Of a stretch of DNA of 12,407 nucleotides, positions 1 through 8,575 are shown piece by piece. The notes beneath the pieces were generated by a model that saw only the letters and a list, made by a program, of their open reading frames with translations, made no database searches and was not told the origin of the DNA. This DNA is from Quadrisphaera sp. GTDB lineage: Bacteria > Actinomycetota > Actinomycetes > Actinomycetales > Quadrisphaeraceae. The stretch spans positions 1 to 12,407 of the forward strand of contig JARIBR010000147.1 of assembly GCA_029258695.1 (NCBI GenBank), in the 5' to 3' direction. The position numbers and the translations under genes are program-made. The stretch's first letter is position 1; the number at the start of each line of letters is the position of its first letter.

Positions 1-1231
1 CCCCTGGTCGCACCAGTACCCGGACATCGGCCTGCCGCCCGGCCCGGCGATCGGCTTCCTCCAGGAGACCCTGCGCTGGTGGGACCACTGGCTCAAGGAC
101 GTCGACACCGGGGTGATGGCCGACCCGGCGCTGCGGGCGTGGGTCAACGAGTCGGTGCCCCCGGCGACCACCTACGAGGAGCGCCCCGGCCGCTGGGTCG
201 GCGCCGGCGCGTGGCCCGCCCCGGAGGTCACCCCCACCCGGTGGGGCCTGGCCGGGCGGCTGCGCACCACCGCCCCGGAGGTCGAGGGGATGGTCGCGGT
301 GGCCTCCCCCGAGCACACCGGCGTCGACGCCGGGCGGTACTTCCCCTACGGCAACGAGGCCGACCTGCCCCCGGACCAGCGTGAGGAGGACGGCCGCTCG
401 GTGTGCTTCGACTCCCCGCCGCTCGACGAGCCGCTGGAGATCCTCGGACGAGCCCGCGTCGGCGCTTCGCTGCGGTGCGACCGGGCCCGCGGGCACGTGG
501 TCGCGCGGCTGTGCGACGTCGCGCCCGACGGCTCCTCCACCCTCGTCACCGTCGGGGTGCTCAACCTCACCAGCCGCCACGGGCGGGAGCGGTCGGTGGA
601 CTGGGAGGCGGGAACCACCGAGGACGTGTCCTTCGAGCTCAAGGGCGTCGGGCACCGGTTCGCGCCCGGCCACCGGGTGCGGCTCGCGGTGTCCAGCGCG
701 TACTGGCCGTGGGTGTGGCCTCACCCCGAGCCGGTCACGCTCGGCATCGACACCTCGCGCAGCTGGTGCGAGCTGCCCGTGCGCGACGCGAGCGGCGACG
801 CCGACGCAGCCCCGATCACCTTCGACGAGCCGGAGCAGGCCCCGCCCCTGCCGGTCCTCTTCGGCGACCCGCCGGAGGATCGCCCGGAGCGGCGCGTGGT
901 GCGGGACGTGGCGCGCGGGGAGTGGCTGCTGGAGGTCGACCCGCGCTACGGCGGCACCCGCACCTACCCCGACGGGCTGGTCTACGACGAGGACGTCCTC
1001 GAGCGGTACTGGATCCGCGACGGCGACCCGCTGAGCGCGCGGACCCGCTCGGACTGGACGGTGCGGCTGCGCCGGCCCGAGCTGGGCTGGGACGTCGAGG
1101 TGGTGACCCGCTCGCAGATCCGGTGCGAGGCGGAGCACTTCCTCACCGACGACCACCTCGTGGTGCGCGAGGCCGGCGAGGTGATCTTCGAGCGGCGGTG
1201 GGAGGAGCGCATCCCGCGCACCGCGGGGTGA
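1..1231 (+). CDS. CocE/NonD family (peptidase S15-like) serine hydrolase, 3' part
   Basis: The gene is cut by the left edge; the first whole codon is at base 2 and the frame runs to TGA at 1229-1231. The visible protein opens with PWSHQYPDIG, which matches the block around the catalytic histidine of the CocE / X-Pro dipeptidyl-peptidase fold, so the nucleophile serine and the acid lie outside the window. WWDHWLKD follows, then a beta-rich domain of about 200 residues (GRARVGASLRC, GHRVRLAVSSAYWPW) typical of the C-terminal jelly roll of this family. About 120 further residues follow, with blocks DPLSARTRSDW and FERRWEERIPR, an extra tail seen in the longer members as I recall them. Family members hydrolyse esters or amides (cocaine esterase, alpha-amino-acid ester hydrolases); the substrate here cannot be told. 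The family is solid; exact activity is unknown. It is convergent with sdaA, 27 bases away. Confidence 0.85.
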   Translation, partial: PWSHQYPDIGLPPGPAIGFLQETLRWWDHWLKDVDTGVMADPALRAWVNESVPPATTYEERPGRWVGAGAWPAPEVTPTRWGLAGRLRTTAPEVEGMVAVASPEHTGVDAGRYFPYGNEADLPPDQREEDGRSVCFDSPPLDEPLEILGRARVGASLRCDRARGHVVARLCDVAPDGSSTLVTVGVLNLTSRHGRERSVDWEAGTTEDVSFELKGVGHRFAPGHRVRLAVSSAYWPWVWPHPEPVTLGIDTSRSWCELPVRDASGDADAAPITFDEPEQAPPLPVLFGDPPEDRPERRVVRDVARGEWLLEVDPRYGGTRTYPDGLVYDEDVLERYWIRDGDPLSARTRSDWTVRLRRPELGWDVEVVTRSQIRCEAEHFLTDDHLVVREAGEVIFERRWEERIPRTAG

Positions 1232-1253
1232 GCGCGCCGGCCAGACGGCGCGC
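1232..1253. terminator. Hairpin between convergent genes, possible bidirectional terminator
   Basis: Directly after the hydrolase stop codon there is a perfect 8-bp inverted repeat, GCGCGCCG (1232-1239) and CGGCGCGC (1246-1253), with a 6-base loop. It lies in the 27-base gap between two convergent stop codons. No T tract follows on either strand, which is common for high-GC actinobacterial terminators, so termination is inferred from position and stem only. Confidence 0.5.
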
Positions 1254-1258
1254 CGCCG

Positions 1259-2638
1259 TCAGCACTCCGTGATGTTGACGGCGAGGCCCCCGAGGGAGGT
1301 CTCCTTGTACTTGCGCTTCATGTCGGCGCCGGTCTGACGCATGGTCTCGATGGCCGCGTCGAGGCTCACCGCGTGGCCGCCGTCGCCGTGCAGGGCGAGG
1401 CGCGCGGCGTTGATCGCCTTCACCGCGGCGATGGCGTTGCGCTCGATGCAGGGGATCTGCACCAGCCCGCCCACCGGGTCGCAGGTCAGGCCCAGGTTGT
1501 GCTCGATGCCGATCTCCGCGGCGTTCTCCACCTGGCGCGGCGTGCCGCCGAGGGCTTCGCACAGCGCGCCGGCGGCCATGGAGCACGCCGAGCCGACCTC
1601 CCCCTGGCAGCCCACCTCCGCCCCGGAGATCGAGGCGTTCTCCTTGAACAGGATGCCGATCGCGGCGGCGGTGAGCAGGAACCTCACGACCTTCTCGTCG
1701 GTGGCTCCGGGGACGAACCGCACGTAGTACATGAGCACCGCCGGGAGGATGCCCGCCGCGCCGTTCGTGGGTGCGGTGACCACGCGCCCACCGGCGGCGT
1801 TCTGCTCGTTGACGGCCAGGGCGAAGAGGTTGACCCACGACATCTGCTCGAAGACGTCGTCGGAGGCTGCCGCGCTCAGGCGGGCGTGCAGCGCCGGCGC
1901 CCGGCGCGGCACGTCCAGGCCCCCGGGCAGCACGCCCTCGCCGCGGCAGCCGGCGTCGATGCACTCCCTCATGACGTCCCACAGGTGCAGCGCGCCGGCG
2001 CGGATCTCCTCCGGGGTGCGCCACGACTGCTCGTTGGCGAGCATCACGTCGCTGACGCGCAGACCACCGCGCTCGCAGCGCGCCAGCAGCTGGGCGCCGG
2101 TGGTGAAGGGGTGGGCCAGGCGCACGGCGTCACCGGCGGCGTCCGCGACGACGGGGTCGTCCTCGGCGGCGCGGGCGTCGACGACGAACCCGCCACCGAT
2201 GGAGTAGGACGTGCGCGCCAGCAGGTCCGCGCCGTCGGCGCCGCGCGCGGTGAACGTCATGCCGTTGGGGTGCGCCGGCAGGCGCCGGCGGTGCAGCACC
2301 ACGTCGCGCGCCGGGTCGAAGGCGATCGCGGGACCGCCGGCCAGGGGCAGGCGCCCGTGCTCGTGGACGGCGGCGACCTGGAGGTCGGCGCGCTCGACGT
2401 CGACGGTGGCCGGGTCCTCGCCCATGAGGCCCAGCATCACCGCCTTGGGCGTGCCGTGGCCGTGCCCTGTCGCGGCCAGGGAGCCGTACAGCTCGACCGT
2501 GACGCGGTCGACGCGCTCGAGCAGCCCGGTCGCGGCCAGCTCGGCGACGAACTGCTCGCCGGCCCGCATCGGGCCCACCGTGTGGGAGGACGAGGGGCCG
2601 ATGCCCACCGAGTACAGGTCGAAAGCGCTGAGCGGCAC
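1259..2638 (-). CDS. sdaA: L-serine ammonia-lyase (L-serine dehydratase), one-chain iron-sulfur type
   Basis: Converts L-serine to pyruvate and ammonia in the cytosol, using a [4Fe-4S] cluster rather than PLP. I chose the GTG start at 2638 because it gives the classic N-terminus ([18 protein letters not shown]) and has GAGAGG eight bases upstream; the frame is open further upstream but there overlaps the preceding gene. The product is 459 aa, the usual length for fused beta-alpha enzymes: beta domain about residues 1-155, alpha domain about 180-459. Likely cluster cysteines are C344 ([10 protein letters not shown]), C386 (LTCDPVGG) and C397 (IPCIERNAI). The protein ends NITEC, so C459 is the very last residue; from memory, the Legionella enzyme has cysteines at equivalent spacing and its terminal cysteine caps the cluster as a tail-in-mouth ligand. 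It lies 29 bases downstream of the lipoprotein gene on the same strand and is probably co-transcribed with it. Confidence 0.95.
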   Translation of the reverse strand: MPLSAFDLYSVGIGPSSSHTVGPMRAGEQFVAELAATGLLERVDRVTVELYGSLAATGHGHGTPKAVMLGLMGEDPATVDVERADLQVAAVHEHGRLPLAGGPAIAFDPARDVVLHRRRLPAHPNGMTFTARGADGADLLARTSYSIGGGFVVDARAAEDDPVVADAAGDAVRLAHPFTTGAQLLARCERGGLRVSDVMLANEQSWRTPEEIRAGALHLWDVMRECIDAGCRGEGVLPGGLDVPRRAPALHARLSAAASDDVFEQMSWVNLFALAVNEQNAAGGRVVTAPTNGAAGILPAVLMYYVRFVPGATDEKVVRFLLTAAAIGILFKENASISGAEVGCQGEVGSACSMAAGALCEALGGTPRQVENAAEIGIEHNLGLTCDPVGGLVQIPCIERNAIAAVKAINAARLALHGDGGHAVSLDAAIETMRQTGADMKRKYKETSLGGLAVNITEC

Positions 2639-2667
2639 CGGGTCATCCTCTCCCGGACGGGGCCGGG

Positions 2668-4161
2668 TCAGGGGACCCGGTCGACCTCGGACCACGGCAG
2701 CCGCTCGGAGCGGTAGATCCTCGTGTCGGCCACCGCGAGGTCCCACAGCCTCTCCCCGCTCTCGTCGACCTCGGTGAGGCGCGCCGTCTCGTCACTGCCC
2801 GCGCCGCCCGCGGTGGACAGGACGTGGCCGCTGGGCACCTCGTCGACGTCCCCGAGGGCCTCGGAGTACTTCGGGTCGACGGCCTCGAAGGACTGCCGGG
2901 CCGTCATCGCGTCGCGGTCGAGCTCGTAGGCCACCGCGCGGCTGTTCTCCTGCGCGCCACCGGTCTCGTTGCGGTTGTCGTAGACCAGCAGCTCGCCGTC
3001 GTCGGTGAACGTCGCGGCGTGCTGCCCGGAGGTCCAGGTGCCCTCCGTCAGCTCGAGGAAGGGCGCGTCGAACCCCGGGGCGGTCCCGGCGTCGTCACCC
3101 GCGATCCACGCCAGGTCACCGGACTCCCGGTCGTAGGCGACCACCCATCCCTGGGAGCGCACCGAGACCACCACCTCACCGGTGTCCTCGTCGAGGACGA
3201 CGGAGTTCGAGTGGCTCCAGTCCAGCCCGCCGGCGCTCGCGAGCGCCTGGGAGAGCTCGCCGGGGAACCGGGTGGGGTCGAGGTGGTCGAGCAGCGCCCA
3301 CTCCGAGACGACGTCGCCATCGGTGTCCAGCTCGACGACGACGTCGCCGTGGACGTCACGGCCGTCGATCTTGCGGGTCTCCGCGCCCAGCGCCAGCATC
3401 CCGCCGCCGGGCAGGAGGAACGCGTCGTGGTGCCACCCGTCGACCGCGCCCATGTCGTAGGTCTCGACGACCTCGCCGTCGAGGGTGACCCGGTCGACGG
3501 TGTCCTCGAAGAAGGCGAGCAGCGTCCCGTCGCCGCCGTCACGGATCAGCGGCGCGCGGTTGGTCGTCTCGTCGCTGTCGAGGTACCAGACGACCTCGCC
3601 CTGCGGGTCCACGCCCCAGAACACCGGTCCGTCGGGCAGGTCGGTCGGGTCCTCGTAGCTGCCCGGGGCCGTGAGACCGAAGAAGGTGATGCCCGCGTCG
3701 GGCCCCGTCGCCGCGCCCTCGGCGGCCTCGACCACCCCGGCGCTGGGGGCGTTGCTCGGCAGGGCGCCGGTGACGACCGAGCCCGAGACCGGCTCGAGCG
3801 CCGCGTCGTCGGTGCTCGACGCCTCGACGGTGTACTCCGTGTCCGCCCGCAGCCCCACCACGGTGAGGTCGTGCGTCGTCGCGGCGTCCGCCGAGGTGAT
3901 CGTCCGCGGCTCCGTGTCGTCGGAGGTGACGCTCAGCTCGACGCCCGTCGGTGTCTGCGCGCTCACCTCGACGCGGGCGACCAGGGCCTGGTCCGGGTTC
4001 TGGGTGACGGTCACCTCGAGCCCACCGTCAGCGCTGGTCGTCGCCGTGGTGGTGTCGGCCGCCGGCGGGTCACCCGCGCTGCACGCGGTCAGCGGGGCGG
4101 CCACCGCGAGCGTGATGGCCAAGGTCGAGATCCGTCGTCGGGAGGGGGTTCGAGTGCTCAC
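2668..4161 (-). CDS. Arylsulfotransferase-like (ASST family) secreted lipoprotein
   Basis: Predicted to act outside the membrane as a lipid-anchored beta-propeller enzyme that moves sulfate between phenolic compounds without PAPS; this activity is inferred from the family. I chose the GTG at 4161 (497 aa) because AGAGGA lies seven bases upstream and it begins a clean signal peptide: basic RTPSRRR, a hydrophobic core, and lipobox LTAC with the anchor at C27. A Thr/Ala/Asp-rich spacer follows, then a small beta domain (about residues 45-130, Ig-like), then a propeller with repeats of the type [14 protein letters not shown]. Candidate active-site residues are the pair H244/H245 (GWHHDAF), H317 (DWSHSNS), H381 (GQHAATF), R397 (VYDNRN) and H446 (SGHVLST); which corresponds to the sulfated histidine of AssT needs an alignment. 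C27 is the only cysteine, so the disulfide described for E. coli AssT is absent. A binding-only propeller remains possible. Confidence 0.8.
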   Translation of the reverse strand: MSTRTPSRRRISTLAITLAVAAPLTACSAGDPPAADTTTATTSADGGLEVTVTQNPDQALVARVEVSAQTPTGVELSVTSDDTEPRTITSADAATTHDLTVVGLRADTEYTVEASSTDDAALEPVSGSVVTGALPSNAPSAGVVEAAEGAATGPDAGITFFGLTAPGSYEDPTDLPDGPVFWGVDPQGEVVWYLDSDETTNRAPLIRDGGDGTLLAFFEDTVDRVTLDGEVVETYDMGAVDGWHHDAFLLPGGGMLALGAETRKIDGRDVHGDVVVELDTDGDVVSEWALLDHLDPTRFPGELSQALASAGGLDWSHSNSVVLDEDTGEVVVSVRSQGWVVAYDRESGDLAWIAGDDAGTAPGFDAPFLELTEGTWTSGQHAATFTDDGELLVYDNRNETGGAQENSRAVAYELDRDAMTARQSFEAVDPKYSEALGDVDEVPSGHVLSTAGGAGSDETARLTEVDESGERLWDLAVADTRIYRSERLPWSEVDRVP

Positions 4162-4189
4162 GTGCTGGTCCTCTGCTCGGGTGGGGACG

Positions 4190-4227
4190 ACAGGCGGCGA
4201 TGCGCCACCACCCACTGTCCCGCCTGT
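4190..4227. promoter_or_regulatory. Inverted repeat in a divergent intergenic region, possible operator or leader
   Basis: The 141-base gap between the divergent lipoprotein gene (start 4161) and trmL (start 4303) must hold promoters in both directions. It contains an 8-bp inverted repeat, ACAGGCGG (4190-4197) and CCGCCTGT (4220-4227), separated by 22 bases. The spacing could suit a regulator or a weak stem in the lipoprotein leader. I cannot recognise convincing -35/-10 boxes on either strand, and at this GC content an 8-bp repeat may be chance. Confidence 0.25.
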
Positions 4228-4302
4228 GGGCTGAGCGGGCGACCCCCTTCGCCATGTCGATCACCGCAGTGCCACCTCTACGCGGCCTGCGAGGATCAGA
4301 GC

Positions 4303-4767
4303 GTGCTCCACCTGGCGATCCACGAGCCGGAGATCCCCGGCAACTCCGGCAACGCCATCCGCATCGCCGCGACGACGGGGGCGATGCTCCACCTCGTGCG
4401 CCCGCTCGGCTTCGACCTCGAGGACGCGAAGCTGCGCCGGGCCGGGCTGGACTACCACGACCTCGCGCACCTGCGCGTCCACGACGACCTCGACGCGCTG
4501 CTCGACGCGCTGCCGGGCGCGAGGGTGTTCGCCTTCACCGCCCGCGCCGCCGCGCGCTACACCGACGTGGCCTACCGGGACGGCGACCTGCTGCTCCTGG
4601 GCCGGGAGTCGACCGGGCTGCCGGAGGCGGTCATGGCGCACCCCCGCGTCACGGCGCGCGTCCGCGTGCCGATGATCGGCGGCGCGCGGTCGATGAACGT
4701 CTCCAACGTCGCGGCGATCGCCGTGCAGGAGGCGTGGCGCCAGCTGGGGTTCACCGGCGCCGGCTGA
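4303..4767 (+). CDS. trmL: tRNA (cytidine(34)-2'-O)-methyltransferase, SPOUT family
   Basis: Methylates the 2'-O of the wobble nucleotide in certain leucine tRNAs using S-adenosylmethionine (role known from E. coli TrmL). The GTG start at 4303 is supported by GAGGA seven bases upstream and by the family N-terminus HLAIHEPEIPGNSGNAIRI; the frame continues upstream but only as GC-rich open sequence. The protein has 154 aa, close to the roughly 157 of E. coli TrmL. SPOUT signatures are in order: LRRAGLDYHD (about residues 44-53), LLGRESTGLP (motif 2, the knotted SAM site) and RSMNVSNVAAIAVQEAWRQLG (motif 3). There is no N-terminal RNA-binding extension, as expected for this minimal dimeric type. 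It is 64 bases upstream of putA on the same strand; read-through is possible but a functional link is not apparent. Confidence 0.95.
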   Translation: MLHLAIHEPEIPGNSGNAIRIAATTGAMLHLVRPLGFDLEDAKLRRAGLDYHDLAHLRVHDDLDALLDALPGARVFAFTARAAARYTDVAYRDGDLLLLGRESTGLPEAVMAHPRVTARVRVPMIGGARSMNVSNVAAIAVQEAWRQLGFTGAG

Positions 4768-4831
4768 GGCCGATACCACACCGGCCGTGCCCCCGGTCGC
4801 CACCATGGCCTCCGGTGGGTTTGGATGAGCT

Positions 4832-7800
4832 ATGACCACCGACGCTCGCTCGCCGTCCCCCACCGACGACTCGCTCCTCATCGAGAGCACCTCCGGCCCT
4901 CCCGGCGGGCACGACGGCGCGCCCCGCGCCGACGTCGACGCCCTCGTCGAGGACGCCGCCGCCCTGGCCCGCCGGTGGGAGGCGACCAGCGACGGCGAGG
5001 GGGTCAGCGCGAAGGAGCGCTCCGCCACCGAGCGCCTGGCCTCCCTCGTGCACGACCCGGCCGGGGTGGACTTCGCCCTCGGCTTCGTGGACAAGGTCGC
5101 CCGCCCCGAGGACGACGCCGCCGCCGCCCGCGAGCTGCGCGTCCTCGCCCAGGGCACGATGCCGGCCTTCCTCGGGCCCGTCGACCGCGCGCTCGTCGCC
5201 GCCGGCGGGGTGCTCGCGCCGAAGATGCCGAAGGTGGTCGTCCCGGCCTCCCGCGTGCGTCTGCGCCAGCTCGTCGGGCACCTCGTCGTCCAGGTGGGTG
5301 GCGCGGGCACCGGCGACCGCGCGCTGACCAAGCGCCTGGCCGCGGCCCGCGCGCAGGGCTCGCAGCTGAACCTCAACCTCCTCGGCGAGGCGGTGCTCGG
5401 TGAGGACGAGGCCGCCCGGCGCCGCGAGCGCACCGCCGAGCTGCTGCGCCGCCGCGACGTCGACTACGTCTCCGTCAAGGCGTCGTCCATGCTCGCCCAG
5501 CTCGCCCCCTGGGACCACGAGGCCAGCCTGGACCGGCTCACCGAGGCCCTGCTGCCGCTCTACCGCATCGCGCAGGGCAAGAAGAAGCCGGCGTTCATCA
5601 ACTGCGACATGGAGGAGTACAAGGACCTCGACCTCACCGTCGCCTTCTTCGAGCGGCTGTGCGCGCTGGAGGAGATCGCGGACCTGGAGATCGGGATCGT
5701 CCTGCAGGCCTACCTGCCCGACTCCCCCGGCGCCCTGCGCCGCGTCACCGAGGCCGCCAAGGCCCGGGTGGCGCGCGGCGGCGCCCGGGTCAAGGTGCGC
5801 CTGGTGAAAGGCGCGAACCTCGCGATGGAGGCCGTCGACGCCGAGCTGCACCACTGGCCGCAGGCTCCCTACTCCTCCAAGCCCGAGGTCGACGCGAACT
5901 ACGTGCGCCTGCTCGACCAGGCGCTGACGCCGGAGAACACCGCCGCGGTGCGCATCGGGGTGGCCAGCCACAACCTCTTCCACGTGGCGCTCGCCCACCT
6001 GCTCTCGCAGGCGCGCGGCGTGGCGAGCGCCGTGGACGTCGAGGCGCTGCAGGGCATGGCCCCGGCGCAGACCCGCGCGATCGGCCAGGACGTCGGCGGC
6101 GTGGTGCTCTACACCCCGGTGGTCCACGTCGACGACTTCGACGTCGCCGTCTCCTACCTCGTGCGGCGCCTGGAGGAGAACGCCTCCCCCGAGGGCTTCC
6201 TGTACTCCCTCTTCGACGACGGCGACGACCCGCTGGCCGGGCAGGAGGCGGCGTTCCGCGCGTCCGTCGCCGACCGCGGTGATCCCCTCGACGGTCCGCG
6301 CCGGCGCCAGGACGTCGCCGCCGCCGAGCGCGCCGCCGCCGAGGCCAGCGACGAGGCCGAGGACGACGGGCTCGAGGAGGACGCCGGGTTCGTCCGGGAC
6401 GGCGGCGAGGGGACCGCGGGCAACGCCCCGGACGGCTCGTCGCTGACGTTCGTCCCCGAGCCGGACACCGACCCCTCCCTCGCGGCCAACCGCGCGTGGG
6501 CCCGCGAGGCCATCGCCAGGGACCCGGGCCCGGCCCCGACGAAGGTCGTCACGGACCCGGCGGAGGTCGACCGCGCGGTGACCGCAGCCACGAGGGCCGC
6601 GAGCGGGTGGGCGGCGACCGACGCCGCCGAGCGGGCCCGCGTGCTGACCGCCGTCGGCGACGCCCTGGCCTCCCACCGCGGCGCGCTGCTGTCGGTGATG
6701 GTCCACGAGGCGGGAAAGACCGTCGCCGAGGCCGACCCGGAGATCAGCGAGGCCATCGACTTCGCCCGCTACTACGCCACCCGGGCCCTCGAGCTGGAGC
6801 AGGTGCCCGGCGCGCGGTTCACCCCCGCGGGCGTCGTGGTGGTCACCCCGCCGTGGAACTTCCCCGTCGCCATCATGCTGGGCGGGGCGATGGCCGCGCT
6901 CGCCGCGGGAGCCGCGGTGATCGTCAAGCCCGCACCGCAGGTGGTGCGCTGCGCCGAGATCGCGCTGGGGATCGTCGCCGACGCCCTGGCCGAGGAGGGG
7001 GTGCCCGCGCGGCTGCTGCAGCTGCTGCGCACCGACGAGGACGAGGCCGGCAAGGCCCTGGTCACCCACCCGGACGTCGACGTCGTCGTGCTCACCGGCG
7101 CCACCGACACCGCCCGGCTCTTCACCTCCTGGCGCCCGGACCTGCGCCTGATGGCGGAGACCTCGGGGAAGAACGCGCTGGTCGTCACGCCGTCGGCCGA
7201 CGTGGACCTCGCCGTCGCCGACCTCGTGCGCTCCGCGTTCGGGCACGCGGGCCAGAAGTGCTCGGCGGCGTCGCTCGGGATCCTCGTCGGGTCCGTCGCA
7301 CGCTCCCCGCGCTTCCGCCGCCAGCTCGTGGACTCGGTGAGCCACCTGGTGGTCGGCCCCGGCACGGACCTCTCGACCACCGTCGGGCCGCTCATCGAGC
7401 CGGCCTCGGGCAAGCTCCTCGAGGCCTTGACCACCCTGGAGGAGGGTGAGAGCTGGCTCGTGGAGCCCCAGCGCCTCGACGAGGAGGGCCGCCTGTGGCG
7501 TCCGGGCGTGAAGGAGGGCGTGCGCCCGGGCTCCACGACCCACCTCACGGAGTTCTTCGGCCCCGTGCTGGGGATCATGCACGCGTCCGACCTCGACGAG
7601 GCGATCGACTGGCAGGCAGCCTCGGGGTACGGGCTCACCGGAGGCATCCACAGCCTCGAGGAGGCCGAGATCGACCCGTGGCTCGAGCGGGCCGCCGTGG
7701 GGTGCGCGTACATCAACCGGCACATCACCGGCGCGATCGTCCAGCGCCAGTCCTTCGGCGGTTGGGGCCGCTCCGTCCACGGTCCCGGTGCGAAGGCCGG

Positions 7801-8575
7801 TGGCCCGAACTACGTGGGCCAGCTCGGCACGTGGGCCGACGCCGACGACGCGGTCGAGGTGCTCGCCGCGCTCGCCGAGCGACCCACCCCGGCCGGCCAG
7901 GGCGTGCTGGACGCCGTGTCGCCCCTGCTGGACGAGGCCGGGCTCGCGTGGTTGCGCGCCGCGCTGGTCTCCGACGCGGCGGCCTGGCGCGAGGAGTTCT
8001 CGGTCGAGCACGACCCGACGGGCCTGGCCGCGGAGTCCAACGTCTTCCGCTACCGCTCGATGCCGGAGCTGAGCGTGCGGGCCGGTCACGACGCGAGCGC
8101 CGTGGGGCTGGCTCGGGTGCTCGCCGTGGGCTCCACCGCGGAGGTGCCCGTCCACGCCTCGGTGGCTCGCGGCCGGGACGACCTCCTGGAGATCGCCCGC
8201 GCCGCGGGGCTCACCGACGTCGCGACGACCTCCTCCGACGCCCGCGCGGAGACCTCGCCCGGCACGGCGCCGACCCGGGTGCTGCCCGACGACCCCCGCA
8301 CGGGGGCCAGCTCGGTGATGGTCGAGGACGACGCCAGCGCCGCCCGGCGGGTCGCCGTGGGCGGCGCCGGGTGGGACGGCGGGTCGCGCCTGCGTCTGCT
8401 GGGCACGTCCGAGGGGCTCGCGGAGGCTGCCGCGGCGGCCGGCGTCTCCCTGCTCGCGGCGGAGCCGGTGGCGTCCGGGCGGATCGAGGGCCTGACCGTG
8501 CTGCGCGAGCAGAGCGTCAGCCGCACCCGTCACCGCTTCGGTCACCTGGAGGACCGGCTGCCCGCGGAGCGGTGA
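4832..8575 (+). CDS. putA: Bifunctional proline dehydrogenase / L-glutamate gamma-semialdehyde dehydrogenase (PutA, type-B-like)
   Basis: Oxidises proline to glutamate in two steps: FAD-dependent proline dehydrogenase passes electrons to quinone, then NAD-dependent P5C/glutamate-semialdehyde dehydrogenase finishes the reaction. The ATG at 4832 gives 1247 aa with a modest GGA six bases upstream. There is no N-terminal ribbon-helix-helix domain, so it should not repress its own gene. The PRODH barrel spans about 70-470, with candidate active residues K216 (VSVKAS), D259 (INCDMEEY) and R445/R446 (YLVRRLEEN), plus the FAD block RLVKGAN. An acidic, low-complexity linker covers about 488-530. The ALDH domain runs about 545-1000: TPPWNFPVAIM, general base E776 (MAETSGKN), nucleophile C810 (GHAGQKCSAA) and FGGWGR near the end. 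Residues about 1005-1247 resemble the non-catalytic ALDH-superfamily domain of type-B PutAs and end with the conserved REQSVS..RHRFGHLE motif (from R1225). No regulator gene is adjacent. Confidence 0.95.
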   Translation: MTTDARSPSPTDDSLLIESTSGPPGGHDGAPRADVDALVEDAAALARRWEATSDGEGVSAKERSATERLASLVHDPAGVDFALGFVDKVARPEDDAAAARELRVLAQGTMPAFLGPVDRALVAAGGVLAPKMPKVVVPASRVRLRQLVGHLVVQVGGAGTGDRALTKRLAAARAQGSQLNLNLLGEAVLGEDEAARRRERTAELLRRRDVDYVSVKASSMLAQLAPWDHEASLDRLTEALLPLYRIAQGKKKPAFINCDMEEYKDLDLTVAFFERLCALEEIADLEIGIVLQAYLPDSPGALRRVTEAAKARVARGGARVKVRLVKGANLAMEAVDAELHHWPQAPYSSKPEVDANYVRLLDQALTPENTAAVRIGVASHNLFHVALAHLLSQARGVASAVDVEALQGMAPAQTRAIGQDVGGVVLYTPVVHVDDFDVAVSYLVRRLEENASPEGFLYSLFDDGDDPLAGQEAAFRASVADRGDPLDGPRRRQDVAAAERAAAEASDEAEDDGLEEDAGFVRDGGEGTAGNAPDGSSLTFVPEPDTDPSLAANRAWAREAIARDPGPAPTKVVTDPAEVDRAVTAATRAASGWAATDAAERARVLTAVGDALASHRGALLSVMVHEAGKTVAEADPEISEAIDFARYYATRALELEQVPGARFTPAGVVVVTPPWNFPVAIMLGGAMAALAAGAAVIVKPAPQVVRCAEIALGIVADALAEEGVPARLLQLLRTDEDEAGKALVTHPDVDVVVLTGATDTARLFTSWRPDLRLMAETSGKNALVVTPSADVDLAVADLVRSAFGHAGQKCSAASLGILVGSVARSPRFRRQLVDSVSHLVVGPGTDLSTTVGPLIEPASGKLLEALTTLEEGESWLVEPQRLDEEGRLWRPGVKEGVRPGSTTHLTEFFGPVLGIMHASDLDEAIDWQAASGYGLTGGIHSLEEAEIDPWLERAAVGCAYINRHITGAIVQRQSFGGWGRSVHGPGAKAGGPNYVGQLGTWADADDAVEVLAALAERPTPAGQGVLDAVSPLLDEAGLAWLRAALVSDAAAWREEFSVEHDPTGLAAESNVFRYRSMPELSVRAGHDASAVGLARVLAVGSTAEVPVHASVARGRDDLLEIARAAGLTDVATTSSDARAETSPGTAPTRVLPDDPRTGASSVMVEDDASAARRVAVGGAGWDGGSRLRLLGTSEGLAEAAAAAGVSLLAAEPVASGRIEGLTVLREQSVSRTRHRFGHLEDRLPAER

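Noticed and set aside
1373..2716. Long plus-strand open frame across sdaA
   Set aside because: Arg/Gly/Ala/His-rich translation without domain motifs; the minus strand carries an intact L-serine ammonia-lyase with its cluster cysteines.
2639..2746. N-terminal extension of sdaA upstream of the GTG at 2638
   Set aside because: It would overlap the 3' end of the lipoprotein gene, adds non-family Arg/Pro-rich sequence, and the GTG start has a well-placed GAGAGG.
2824..4302. The 492-codon upstream extension of the trmL frame
   Set aside because: It runs antisense through the lipoprotein gene, has shadow-like composition, and the real trmL start at 4303 has a ribosome-binding site and the family N-terminus.
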